This document shows positions 1 to 5,398 of a stretch of DNA of 6,762 nt, piece after piece; position 1 is the stretch's first letter, and each line of letters opens with the position of its first letter. The notes under the pieces are model-generated. The model did not search any database. It saw nothing but the letters and a program-made list of their open reading frames with translations, and was not told where the DNA came from. The translations under genes and the position numbers were made by a program. The DNA comes from JASFTV01 sp050050615 (GTDB lineage Bacteria; Desulfobacterota; DSM-4660; Desulfatiglandales; HGW-15), in contig JASFTV010000187.1 in the NCBI GenBank assembly GCA_050050615.1, positions 1 through 6,762 on the forward strand, written 5' to 3'.

Positions 1-283
1 GAATTTTGTCACTTTTGGCATAGATCCGGGCACTGGGCTTACTCACCCTCTTAATGCCACCGATGATAGAGTCTCCGCTGTCATCATATTTCAGAAAAAT
101 CCTGATGATCCCCTGACGTCTATCAGGTATTATTTTGTAGTTTTTGATAAACCCCTCAGATTTTAGAATCTTTGCAATATTAATTTTCAGTTTTGAAGTG
201 GGAATATCCACAGTATCATAAGATGCCATTATGCCGTTCCTTATCCTGGTAAGCATATCGGCTATGGGATCGCTCATGCTCAT
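1..283 (-). CDS. rpsH: Small-subunit ribosomal protein S8 (uS8), C-terminus beyond window
   Basis: S8 is a primary 16S rRNA-binding protein of the 30S platform, contacting helix 21. In E. coli it is also the translational repressor of the spc operon. The frame starts at ATG 283 and stays open to the window edge, giving 94 complete codons. With a usual length near 130, about 35-40 residues are missing, including the conserved C-terminal STSxG region. Seen here are SDPIADMLTRIRNG (4-17), the IPTSKLKINIAKILKSEGFI stretch (27-46), and the family motif IKRVSKPSARIYAK (77-90). AAGGAG at 292-297 lies 8 bases before ATG 283, which I prefer over the in-frame ATG at 277, where the spacing would be 14. 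rplF (L6) is expected next, out of view. Confidence 0.96.
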   Translation of the reverse strand, partial: MSMSDPIADMLTRIRNGIMASYDTVDIPTSKLKINIAKILKSEGFIKNYKIIPDRRQGIIRIFLKYDDSGDSIIGGIKRVSKPSARIYAKSDKI

Positions 284-324
284 TTGCCCTGCTCCTTATA
301 TCCCTTTTCCAGTGATTCCTTCTC

Positions 325-510
325 TTACCAACTGGACTTGATAACGCCTGGAATTTCTCCTCTTGAAGCCAAACCTCGAAAACATATGCGGCAAATGCCG
401 AATTTCCTTAAATAGGCCCTCGACCTCCCACAAATGGGGCATCTGTTATACTTGCGAGTTTGAAATCTCTGCTTTCTCTGGGCTTTAACAATAAGGGACT
501 TTTTTGCCAA
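325..510 (-). CDS. rpsN: Small-subunit ribosomal protein S14 (uS14), short zinc-binding form, TTG start
   Basis: S14 is a late-assembling protein of the 30S head, next to S3 and S10. The 61-residue product is the short zinc type, not the longer Cys-free type of E. coli. The ligands are C24, C27, C40 and C43 (CPIC and CRIC), spaced as in the family. The N-terminal part is basic (MAKKSLIVKAQRKQRF), and the end IPGVIKSSW is diagnostic. The start is TTG at 510, with GGAGG at 516-520 lying inside the end of rplE and a 5-base spacer, so its translation is likely coupled to L5. The 41 bases that follow, up to rpsH, contain the rpsH Shine-Dalgarno. Confidence 0.97.
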   Translation of the reverse strand: MAKKSLIVKAQRKQRFQTRKYNRCPICGRSRAYLRKFGICRICFRGLASRGEIPGVIKSSW

Positions 511-511
511 G

Positions 512-1063
512 TTAACCTCCCTGTTGTTGTCTAAAGGGCATTCCTAATAGCTTTAGGAGATAATAGCCTTCCGCATGCGTTTTTGCAGTTGTAATAATGG
601 AGACATTTAAACCTTTTATCTTATCAATCTTGTCATAATCAATTTCAGGAAAAATAATCTGTTCCTTTATTCCAATGGTACAGTTGGCCCGTCCGTCAAA
701 AATCTTGTCGGACAATCCCCTAAAATCCCTGACCCTAGCCAGCGCAACATTGAACAACTTGTCCAGAAAGTCATACATCCTGTCCCGCCGCAGTGTGACC
801 ATGCAACCTATGGGCATCCCTTCGCGGACCTTGAATCCAGCTATAGACCTTTTCGCCTTTGTAACAACAGCCTTCTGACCAGCAATAAGAGTCAGCTCTT
901 CAACGCCTTTATCAAGCACCTTTATATTGTATATGGCCTCTCCAAGGCCCATGTTTAAAACAACCTTCTCCAGGCGTGGCACCGCCATGATGCTTTTGTA
1001 ACCGAATTCCTTGATCATAGCGGGCACAGCTTCTTTCTCATATATCTCTTTCAGTCGGGACAA
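512..1063 (-). CDS. rplE: Large-subunit ribosomal protein L5 (uL5), TTG start
   Basis: L5 binds 5S rRNA with L18 and L25, and its loop reaches the P-site tRNA in the central protuberance. I place the start at TTG 1063, giving 183 residues (family about 180) beginning MSRLKEIYEKEAVPAM (1-16). AAGGAG at 1070-1075 is 6 bases upstream. A GTG at 1159, overlapping the rplX stop, would add 32 residues rich in Cys and Trp with no family match, and its Shine-Dalgarno is too close. Signatures are VPRLEKVVLNMGLGEA (28-43), GQKAVVTKAKRSIAGFKVREG (62-82), RVRDFRGL (110-117) and the C-terminal GLNVSIITTAKTHAEGYYLL (151-170). Its last codons contain the rpsN Shine-Dalgarno, and one base separates the stop from the rpsN start. 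Confidence 0.95.
   Translation of the reverse strand: MSRLKEIYEKEAVPAMIKEFGYKSIMAVPRLEKVVLNMGLGEAIYNIKVLDKGVEELTLIAGQKAVVTKAKRSIAGFKVREGMPIGCMVTLRRDRMYDFLDKLFNVALARVRDFRGLSDKIFDGRANCTIGIKEQIIFPEIDYDKIDKIKGLNVSIITTAKTHAEGYYLLKLLGMPFRQQQGG
516..520 (-). promoter_or_regulatory. Shine-Dalgarno of rpsN inside the rplE end, deciding a TTG start
   Basis: GGAGG, which also encodes the final Gly-Gly of L5, is 5 bases upstream of the TTG at 510. Confidence 0.8.
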
Positions 1064-1069
1064 AACCAA

Positions 1070-1075
1070 CTCCTT
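1070..1075 (-). promoter_or_regulatory. Shine-Dalgarno of rplE, deciding a TTG start
   Basis: AAGGAG on the minus strand is followed after 6 bases by the TTG at 1063, exactly where the conserved L5 N-terminus begins. It argues against the longer reading from GTG 1159. Confidence 0.75.
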
Positions 1076-1117
1076 TTCACCAAAACAACACGGCCTCCTA
1101 GCAGCCCAGTCTGTCCA

Positions 1118-1150
1118 TGCCGGGTCAAACGAACACTCAACTCCCCGGCA
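1118..1150 (-). repeat. Perfect 7-bp inverted repeat in the rplX-rplE spacer
   Basis: On the transcribed strand TGCCGGG (1150-1144) is repeated in inverse complement as CCCGGCA (1124-1118), with a 19-base loop. The GC-rich arms could form a hairpin directly after the rplX stop. No U-run follows, so it is not a typical intrinsic terminator. In E. coli, S8 represses the spc operon by binding the mRNA around the L5 start, so this spacer is where a comparable site would lie. I have not matched it to the S8 recognition core. Confidence 0.45.
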
Positions 1151-1155
1151 CTTTT

Positions 1156-1488
1156 TCACACCTCCAGTAAGTCACCGCACTTCTTACAGACGCGCACCTT
1201 CGAGCCATCCTCGAGTATGCGTTTACCAATCCTCGATGGTTCAGCGCATTTGCTACATACCAGCATGAGATTCGAAATTTGGACGGGCGCCTCCTTTTCT
1301 ATGATGCCTCCCTGGGCACTCCTTCCTCCGGGTCTGGTGTGTCTCTTCATCGTATTGAGCTTCTCAACAATTGCACGGCCTTTTTCTGAATCGACGCTTA
1401 GAACCGTACCGATCTTGCCCTTCTCTTTTCCCGAGAGAACAACGACCTTGTCATTCTTCTTAATTAGGGGGTGCTTTTTTTTCGGCAC
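1156..1488 (-). CDS. rplX: Large-subunit ribosomal protein L24 (uL24) with C-terminal CxxC pairs, GTG start
   Basis: L24 is an assembly-initiating 50S protein that binds the 5' part of 23S rRNA. The product is 110 residues. A KOW-type SH3 domain covers about residues 11-45 (NDKVVVLSGKEKGKIGTVL at 12-30). The conserved NTMKRHTRPG (45-54) and GGIIEKEAPVQISNLML (60-76) follow. The C-terminal part has C78-S-K-C81 and C101-K-K-C104, a zinc-ribbon-like arrangement found in many bacterial L24 proteins but absent from E. coli. Zinc binding is inferred. The start is GTG at 1488, with GGAG (1497-1500) 8 bases upstream, which fits the basic MPKKK opening. It lies 28 bases after rplN. A 92-base spacer with an inverted repeat follows before the chosen rplE start. 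Confidence 0.95.
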   Translation of the reverse strand: MPKKKHPLIKKNDKVVVLSGKEKGKIGTVLSVDSEKGRAIVEKLNTMKRHTRPGGRSAQGGIIEKEAPVQISNLMLVCSKCAEPSRIGKRILEDGSKVRVCKKCGDLLEV

Positions 1489-1516
1489 TTGAACTGCTCC
1501 ATCCTTGTCACACTGA

Positions 1517-1885
1517 CTAAAGGACCTCAGGGGCCAAGGAGATAATCTTCATAAAATTTTTGGCCCTTAGCTCTCTTGCCACCGGACCAAATATTCTTGT
1601 ACCAATAGGCTCATTCTGTTGGGTTATGAGTACTGCAGAGTTATCGTCAAACTTGATATAAGATCCGTCCGTTCTTGGGATCTCTTTCTTCGTCCTAACG
1701 ATGACCGCCCTCATCACGTCGCCTTTTTTTACTTTGGAATTCGGCATCGCCTCTTTCACCGATACAACCACGACATCTCCAATGCTGGCATATCTCCGCT
1801 TCGAACCGCCAAGCACCTTAATGCATAGCAGCGATTTTGCCCCAGAATTGTCAGCTACCTTCAGTTTTGTTTCGGTCTGTATCAT
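1517..1885 (-). CDS. rplN: Large-subunit ribosomal protein L14 (uL14)
   Basis: L14 is a highly conserved 50S protein at the subunit interface, forming intersubunit bridges and lying next to L19 and L3. It is also the docking site for the silencing factor RsfS. The ATG at 1885 gives 122 residues, exactly the standard length, beginning MIQTETKLKVADNSGAK (1-17). GGAG at 1894-1897 sits 8 bases upstream. An in-frame GTG at 1894 that overlaps the rpsQ stop would add three residues and is less likely. Other landmarks are GGSKRRYASIGDVVVVSVKEA (26-46), KKGDVMRAVIVRTKKE (53-68) and GTRIFGPVARELR (95-107). In E. coli this gene opens the spc operon. Here it follows rpsQ directly. Confidence 0.97.
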   Translation of the reverse strand: MIQTETKLKVADNSGAKSLLCIKVLGGSKRRYASIGDVVVVSVKEAMPNSKVKKGDVMRAVIVRTKKEIPRTDGSYIKFDDNSAVLITQQNEPIGTRIFGPVARELRAKNFMKIISLAPEVL

Positions 1886-1890
1886 GGGTT

Positions 1891-2187
1891 TCACTCCGGC
1901 GAGTCCTCAATCGCCTCTTCCAGCTCCTCTCCATGACTTCTTTCCACAATTTCTATAACCTGCCACCGCTTGGTCTTGCTTATAGGCTTCGACTCAATAA
2001 TCTTCACCTTGTCTCCCACCTGGCAGCTATTCCGGGGATCATGGGCCATATATTTCTTTCGACTGGTTATATACTTCTTATAGGCTTTATGCTTCTGCAA
2101 TCGACTCACCTGTACCACAGCGGTCTTGTCCATGGTATTACCGACGACAACCCCAGTTAGTTTTTTTCGTACGCCACGTCCTTTCAT
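1891..2187 (-). CDS. rpsQ: Small-subunit ribosomal protein S17 (uS17)
   Basis: S17 is a primary 16S rRNA-binding protein of the 30S body, with an OB fold. I use the ATG at 2187, giving 98 residues that begin MKGRGVRKKLTGVVVGNTMDKT (1-22). GAGG lies 5 bases upstream. An in-frame GTG at 2211 would add 8 residues and overlap rpmC, and has no comparable ribosome binding site. Core signatures are the NTMDKTAVVQV strand (17-27), HKAYKKYITSRKKYMAHD (33-50), and the S17 signature GDKVKIIESKPISKTKRW (58-75). After residue 84 there is an acidic tail rich in Glu and Asp that is longer than in E. coli S17 (84 residues). The stop is 5 bases from the rplN ATG, so no room exists for an S10/spc transcript boundary here. 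Confidence 0.95.
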   Translation of the reverse strand: MKGRGVRKKLTGVVVGNTMDKTAVVQVSRLQKHKAYKKYITSRKKYMAHDPRNSCQVGDKVKIIESKPISKTKRWQVIEIVERSHGEELEEAIEDSPE

Positions 2188-2197
2188 TACGACCTCT

Positions 2198-2401
2198 TTA
2201 ACTTGACTCACCAGCGATTTTCAATTCTCTCAGAACGGTCTTGACTCGAGCCAAATCCCTCTTTGTTTTCATGATCATAGCGGTATTTCCCAGCTGGCCC
2301 GTAGCCTTTTGAAATCTCAGATTAAAAAATTCCTGGCTCAACGCCCTTTCCTTCTCCCTCAGTTCTTCTGCACTCAGGTCTCTCAAATCTTTTGCTTTCA
2401 C
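2198..2401 (-). CDS. rpmC: Large-subunit ribosomal protein L29 (uL29), GTG start
   Basis: L29 is a small helical hairpin protein at the rim of the exit tunnel next to L23. The product is 67 residues, normal for the family, and almost entirely charged helix. It begins MKAKDLRDLSAEELREKE (1-18) and has the conserved EFFNLRFQKATGQLGN segment (24-39), followed by the second helix, KTKRDLARVKTVLRE (45-59). The start is a GTG whose last bases form the rplP stop (GTGA), the commonest form of coupled start. A 10-base gap separates it from rpsQ, whose Shine-Dalgarno follows directly on the rpmC stop. Confidence 0.95.
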   Translation of the reverse strand: MKAKDLRDLSAEELREKERALSQEFFNLRFQKATGQLGNTAMIMKTKRDLARVKTVLRELKIAGESS

Positions 2402-2817
2402 GACGAAATTCTCCTGGTTACGAATCTCGTAGCAAACGGGAGCTTGTGACCAGCGAGTCGAAAGGCCTCCGCTGCGACATTTTCCCCAACACCTTCCATT
2501 TCATACAAGATTCTTCCTGGCCTCACGACAGCCACCCAACCCTCAGCCGCACCTTTTCCTTTACCCATTCTTGTTTCAGCCGGTTTCTTCGTAATGGGCT
2601 TATCCGGAAAAACCCGAATCCAGATCTTACCCCCGCGCTTGACATGCCTCGTAATGGCTACTCTGGCCGCCTCGATCTGCTGCGCGGTCATGATCCCACA
2701 TTCCAACGCCTGCAGACCATAATCACCAAACTCCAGAGTACCGCCTTTGCTGTAAGCCTTGCCTTTTGTTCGACCTTTTTGTTTCTTGCGGTATCTAACC
2801 TTTTTTGGACTCAGCAT
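2398..2817 (-). CDS. rplP: Large-subunit ribosomal protein L16 (uL16)
   Basis: L16 joins late in 50S assembly and helps position the acceptor arm of A-site tRNA. The product is 139 residues, close to the usual 136-140. It begins MLSPKKVRYRKKQKGR (1-16) and continues with FGDYGLQALECGIMTAQQIEAARVAITRHVKRGGKIWIRVFPDKPIT (about 30-76), the strongest family block. The RMGKGKG motif is at 83-89. R83 corresponds to Arg81 of E. coli L16, the residue hydroxylated there by the oxygenase YcfD; whether that happens here cannot be told from this window. The ATG has AGGA about 8 bases upstream, overlapping the rpsC stop. The TGA stop overlaps the rpmC GTG by four bases (GTGA). Confidence 0.98.
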   Translation of the reverse strand: MLSPKKVRYRKKQKGRTKGKAYSKGGTLEFGDYGLQALECGIMTAQQIEAARVAITRHVKRGGKIWIRVFPDKPITKKPAETRMGKGKGAAEGWVAVVRPGRILYEMEGVGENVAAEAFRLAGHKLPFATRFVTRRISS

Positions 2818-2825
2818 GGTAGATC

Positions 2826-3464
2826 CTAAACTTTTTTGTCCGGTAAGATTTCGCCCTTGAAAATAGCCACCTTGATGCCAATGGTTCCATATGTTGTAAA
2901 CGCCTCAGCAAATCCATAATCTATGTCAGCCCGTATGGTATGGAAGGGGACCCTGCCTTTTCTATACCATTCCCGCCGAGCCATCTCCGCACCGCCCAGC
3001 CGTCCACTGCACGCTATTTTAATGCCGAGTGCACCGAAACGCAGCGCTGAACTCACGCTTTTTTTCATCGCCCGGCGAAAAGATACCCGCCGGACCAACT
3101 GCAAAGCCACATTCTCTGCGACCAATTGGGCATCTACCTCAGGCTTTCTAACCTCTTGGATATCAATGATCACTTCCCTGTGGATCTTCTTTTCCAGTTC
3201 TCTCTTCAGATTCTCAATTTCGACGCCCTTTTTGCCAATGACCAGGCCAGGTCTCGCCGTGTGTATCTTAATCCTTACCTTGTTGGCTGCCCTCTCGACC
3301 TCAACCCTAGAGACCCCAGCCTGGACGAGCCTCTTTTTCAGGAATTTTCTTATCTGATAGTCTTCCAAGACAAAACGGCTGTATTCTTTGCCTGCAAACC
3401 ATCTGGAATCCCAGTTTCTGTGAATCCCCAATCTAAAACCGATCGGATTAACTTTTTGTCCCAA
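2826..3464 (-). CDS. rpsC: Small-subunit ribosomal protein S3 (uS3), TTG start
   Basis: S3 lies at the mRNA entry pore of the 30S subunit and contributes to the mRNA-unwinding activity of the ribosome. The product is 212 residues, within the bacterial range. It begins MGQKVNPIGFRLG (1-13). A type II KH domain follows, with the VIGKKG loop (GKKG at 77-80). The C-terminal domain contains the basic segment FRRAMKK (129-135), matching the helicase-related arginines and lysine of E. coli S3, then SGRLGGAEMARREWYRKGRVP (about 153-173) and TTYGTIGIKVAIFKGEI (190-206). The start is TTG at 3464, set by the family N-terminus and GGAGG at 3471-3475. The downstream gap to rplP is only 8 bases, and the rplP Shine-Dalgarno overlaps the S3 stop codon. 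Confidence 0.97.
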   Translation of the reverse strand: MGQKVNPIGFRLGIHRNWDSRWFAGKEYSRFVLEDYQIRKFLKKRLVQAGVSRVEVERAANKVRIKIHTARPGLVIGKKGVEIENLKRELEKKIHREVIIDIQEVRKPEVDAQLVAENVALQLVRRVSFRRAMKKSVSSALRFGALGIKIACSGRLGGAEMARREWYRKGRVPFHTIRADIDYGFAEAFTTYGTIGIKVAIFKGEILPDKKV

Positions 3465-3470
3465 TATCCA

Positions 3471-3475
3471 CCTCC
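3471..3475 (-). promoter_or_regulatory. Shine-Dalgarno of rpsC, deciding a TTG start
   Basis: GGAGG on the minus strand lies 6 bases upstream of the TTG at 3464. No in-frame ATG is available near the conserved S3 N-terminus. Confidence 0.8.
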
Positions 3476-3538
3476 GTCAAATCAATTTGCCTAAGGAATC
3501 TAACAGTCAAAGACAAAAGCCTCTCCAAAAGATTGCTT

Positions 3539-3871
3539 CTATGATTCATCCAAAATAACCGTCAGGTGACTTGTCCTTTTTCTTATTCTTGTCGCACGTC
3601 CCATGGCTCGGGGGCGAAATCGCTTCATGGTGGGACCTTCGTCGGCGAACACCCGCTTGATGAAAAGGTTGTCCACATCGATTTCTGAATTCGTCTCAGC
3701 ATTGGCGACGGCCGAGTTAATCAATTTTCTTAGTAGAAATGATCCCTTCTGTGGGGAATAAGAAAGCAATCGCAACGCCTCTTCAACCTTTTTCCCTCTG
3801 ATCTGATCCATGATCAACCTTGCTTTTCGAGGCGATATCCGAACATATCTTGCCACGGCTCTTGCTTCCAT
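3539..3871 (-). CDS. rplV: Large-subunit ribosomal protein L22 (uL22)
   Basis: L22 touches all domains of 23S rRNA. Its long beta-hairpin forms the narrow part of the exit tunnel opposite L4. The product is 110 residues, the normal length. The N-terminal YVRISPRKARLIMDQIRGK segment (9-27) and the SAVANAE helix (53-59) are classic. The hairpin covers about residues 79-102, with MKR at 82-84, the same numbering as in E. coli, where loss of these three residues gives macrolide resistance. They are intact here, so no resistance-type change is seen at that site. The ATG overlaps the rpsS stop (TAATG), pointing to coupled translation. A 74-base spacer without recognisable elements follows before rpsC. 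Confidence 0.97.
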   Translation of the reverse strand: MEARAVARYVRISPRKARLIMDQIRGKKVEEALRLLSYSPQKGSFLLRKLINSAVANAETNSEIDVDNLFIKRVFADEGPTMKRFRPRAMGRATRIRKRTSHLTVILDES

Positions 3872-4161
3872 TATTTCTTGGCCCCTTTCAAACGGGATTT
3901 CTTGGCCCCGGCGTGGCTGTAAAAGGTTCTTGTTGGTGCAAATTCACCCAACTTATGTCCAACCATATCTTCAGTCACAAAAACGGGAAGGAATTTTTTT
4001 CCATTATGAACCGCGAATGTTAGGCCCACGAATTCAGGAAGGATGGTCGATCTCCTGGACCAAGTCTTGATAATTTTTCTGCTATTCGTGTCCAGCGCGT
4101 TTTCCACCTTCTTCAGAAGATGTTCATCAACAAATGGTCCCTTTTTCAGTGATCGCGGCAA
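3871..4161 (-). CDS. rpsS: Small-subunit ribosomal protein S19 (uS19), TTG start
   Basis: S19 binds the head of the 30S subunit together with S13, close to the A-site tRNA and the intersubunit bridges. The product is 96 residues, typical for the family, and begins MPRSLKKGPFVDEHLLKKV (1-19). Other signatures are TWSRRSTILPEFVGLTFAVHNG (33-54) and VTEDMVGHKLGEFAPTRTF (62-80), followed by a basic tail. The initiation codon is TTG at 4161, fixed by the family N-terminus and by a long Shine-Dalgarno (AGAGGAGG, 4169-4176) with 7 bases between. There is no ATG or GTG nearby in frame. A 72-base spacer separates it from rplB. The stop TAA overlaps the rplV ATG by one base. Confidence 0.97.
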   Translation of the reverse strand: MPRSLKKGPFVDEHLLKKVENALDTNSRKIIKTWSRRSTILPEFVGLTFAVHNGKKFLPVFVTEDMVGHKLGEFAPTRTFYSHAGAKKSRLKGAKK

Positions 4162-4168
4162 AGCGCTG

Positions 4169-4176
4169 CCTCCTCT
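4169..4176 (-). promoter_or_regulatory. Shine-Dalgarno of rpsS, deciding a TTG start
   Basis: The minus strand reads AGAGGAGG, followed after 7 bases by the TTG at 4161. This strong site supports the unusual start codon. Confidence 0.8.
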
Positions 4177-4233
4177 TTTCTAAATCTTGCAGTTTTCGTG
4201 CTACCGAATGATGAATGACGCCCTCTTTTGGAT

Positions 4234-5055
4234 CTATTTTCGTCTTTTCACAACGAGCTTATCACTCGCCTTCTTGACTCTCGTTTTATAGCCTTTTGTG
4301 GGGACGCCCCATGGTGTGACGGGATGACGACCTCCAGAGGATTTGCCTTCTCCCCCGCCATGAGGATGATCTACAGGGTTCATAGCCACTCCCCTGACTC
4401 GGGGTCTGCGCCCTTTCCACCGGCTCCTACCCGCCTTGCCGAGACTTATGTTCTCATGTTCAAGATGACCGATCTGGCCAATGGTCGCTTTACAATCCAG
4501 AGAAATCATTCGGACTTCACCCGAGGGGAGTTTGACCTGGGCATATTTACCCTCTTTAGCCATCAATTGTGCGTAACTGCCCGCGCCTCTCACCAGTTGG
4601 CCCCCATGGCCTATGTTCAACTCAATATTATGAATAGGCGTACCCAGGGGGATATCCCTCAAAACCAACGCATTTCCTGTCCTTATTTCTGCGCCCGGCC
4701 CTGAAACGACCTTATCCCCCGCTTTCAATCCCAGTGGCGCCAATATGTACCGTTTTTCTCCATCCGCATAATGGAGCAACGCAATATGTGCGGAGCGATT
4801 GGGGTCGTATTCAACGCTTGCCACACGGGCAGGGATACCGTCTTTATCCCGCCTAAAATCTATGACCCGATAAGAGCGCTTGTGTCCTCCACCTCGATGC
4901 CTGCTTGTCATTCGGCCGAGCGTATTTCTTCCCCCCGATTTCTTTAATGGCCTCAACAAGCTTTTTTCCGGCCTTTTTCGGGCAATCCCCTCCGTACTGG
5001 AGTATGTCTGAAATCGTCTAGCTGGCGATGTGGGCCGAACACTCTTAATAGCCAT
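4234..5055 (-). CDS. rplB: Large-subunit ribosomal protein L2 (uL2)
   Basis: L2 is one of the most conserved 50S proteins. It is needed for subunit association and for shaping the peptidyl transferase centre. The product is 273 residues, the normal length. Visible landmarks are the basic N-terminal part with GGRNTLGRMTSRHRGGGHKR (41-60), the RVIDFRRDKDGIPARVASVEYDPNRSA segment (about 63-89), the VVSGPGAEIRTGNAL stretch (116-130), the NIELNIGHGGQLVRGAG segment (143-159), and the hallmark MNPVDHPHGGGEG (225-237). The conserved histidine of that motif, here H230, corresponds to the functionally important His229 of E. coli L2. The end VKRRK is typical. The ATG at 5055 has GGAG with a 6-base spacer. 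A 15-codon frame (5104-5057) ends one base before this start. Confidence 0.98.
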   Translation of the reverse strand: MAIKSVRPTSPARRFQTYSSTEGIARKRPEKSLLRPLKKSGGRNTLGRMTSRHRGGGHKRSYRVIDFRRDKDGIPARVASVEYDPNRSAHIALLHYADGEKRYILAPLGLKAGDKVVSGPGAEIRTGNALVLRDIPLGTPIHNIELNIGHGGQLVRGAGSYAQLMAKEGKYAQVKLPSGEVRMISLDCKATIGQIGHLEHENISLGKAGRSRWKGRRPRVRGVAMNPVDHPHGGGEGKSSGGRHPVTPWGVPTKGYKTRVKKASDKLVVKRRK

Positions 5056-5110
5056 CCTATTCTCCGTATGAACCGCGATTGGGCGGCGAGACAGGGCCTT
5101 TCATCGAAGA

Positions 5111-5398
5111 CTACATTCCCTCAAAAAAATCGATGCTCTGTCCCGGCGCCAGTCTAACAATCGCTTTTTTCCAGTCAGCTCTTTTACCGATATTCCTTCC
5201 CATCCGACGCGTTTTACCTTTCATGTTCATAGTTTTTACTTCCACCACCTTGGTCTTGAACAAGGTTTCTACAGCGCGCCGGATTTCCACCTTGTTAGCT
5301 CCACGGTCAACCTCAAGGCATATCTGGTTATTGAGTTCCTTCTGTAGGTTTCCCTTCTCAGTAATGAGAGGCTTTTTGATGACTTTATATATATCCAT
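5111..5398 (-). CDS. rplW: Large-subunit ribosomal protein L23 (uL23)
   Basis: L23 sits at the exit of the nascent-peptide tunnel and forms the main docking site for trigger factor and signal recognition particle on the 50S. The 95-residue product has the usual bacterial length. It opens with MDIYKVIKKPLITEK (1-15), which holds the conserved PLITEK. The ANKVEIRRAVETLF segment (34-47) comes next, then the basic loop MNMKGKTRRMGRNIGKRADWKKA (57-79) that contacts 23S rRNA. The ATG shares its A with the rplD stop, so the ribosome finishing L4 can restart immediately. A 55-base spacer follows before rplB. No oddity is seen in the protein. Confidence 0.97.
   Translation of the reverse strand: MDIYKVIKKPLITEKGNLQKELNNQICLEVDRGANKVEIRRAVETLFKTKVVEVKTMNMKGKTRRMGRNIGKRADWKKAIVRLAPGQSIDFFEGM

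Noticed and set aside
2188..2211. Longer S17 reading from a GTG overlapping rpmC
   Set aside because: The internal ATG at 2187 has GAGG at good spacing and matches the usual S17 start.
2392..2829. 145-codon plus-strand open frame opposite rplP
   Set aside because: It is antisense to L16, low in recognisable structure, and matches the extent of the real gene on the other strand.
2923..3494. Two overlapping plus-strand open frames (144 and 122 codons) opposite rpsC
   Set aside because: Both are shadows of the S3 gene in other frames, with no ribosome binding site or family resemblance.
3465..3538. Possible promoter in the rplV-rpsC spacer (TTGACT and TTGGAG as -35 candidates)
   Set aside because: No acceptable -10 hexamer lies at 16-18 bases from either, so the matches are no better than chance.
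4228..4704. 158-codon plus-strand open frame opposite rplB
   Set aside because: It lies wholly antisense to the well-conserved L2 gene, shows no recognisable protein features, and is explained as a shadow frame.
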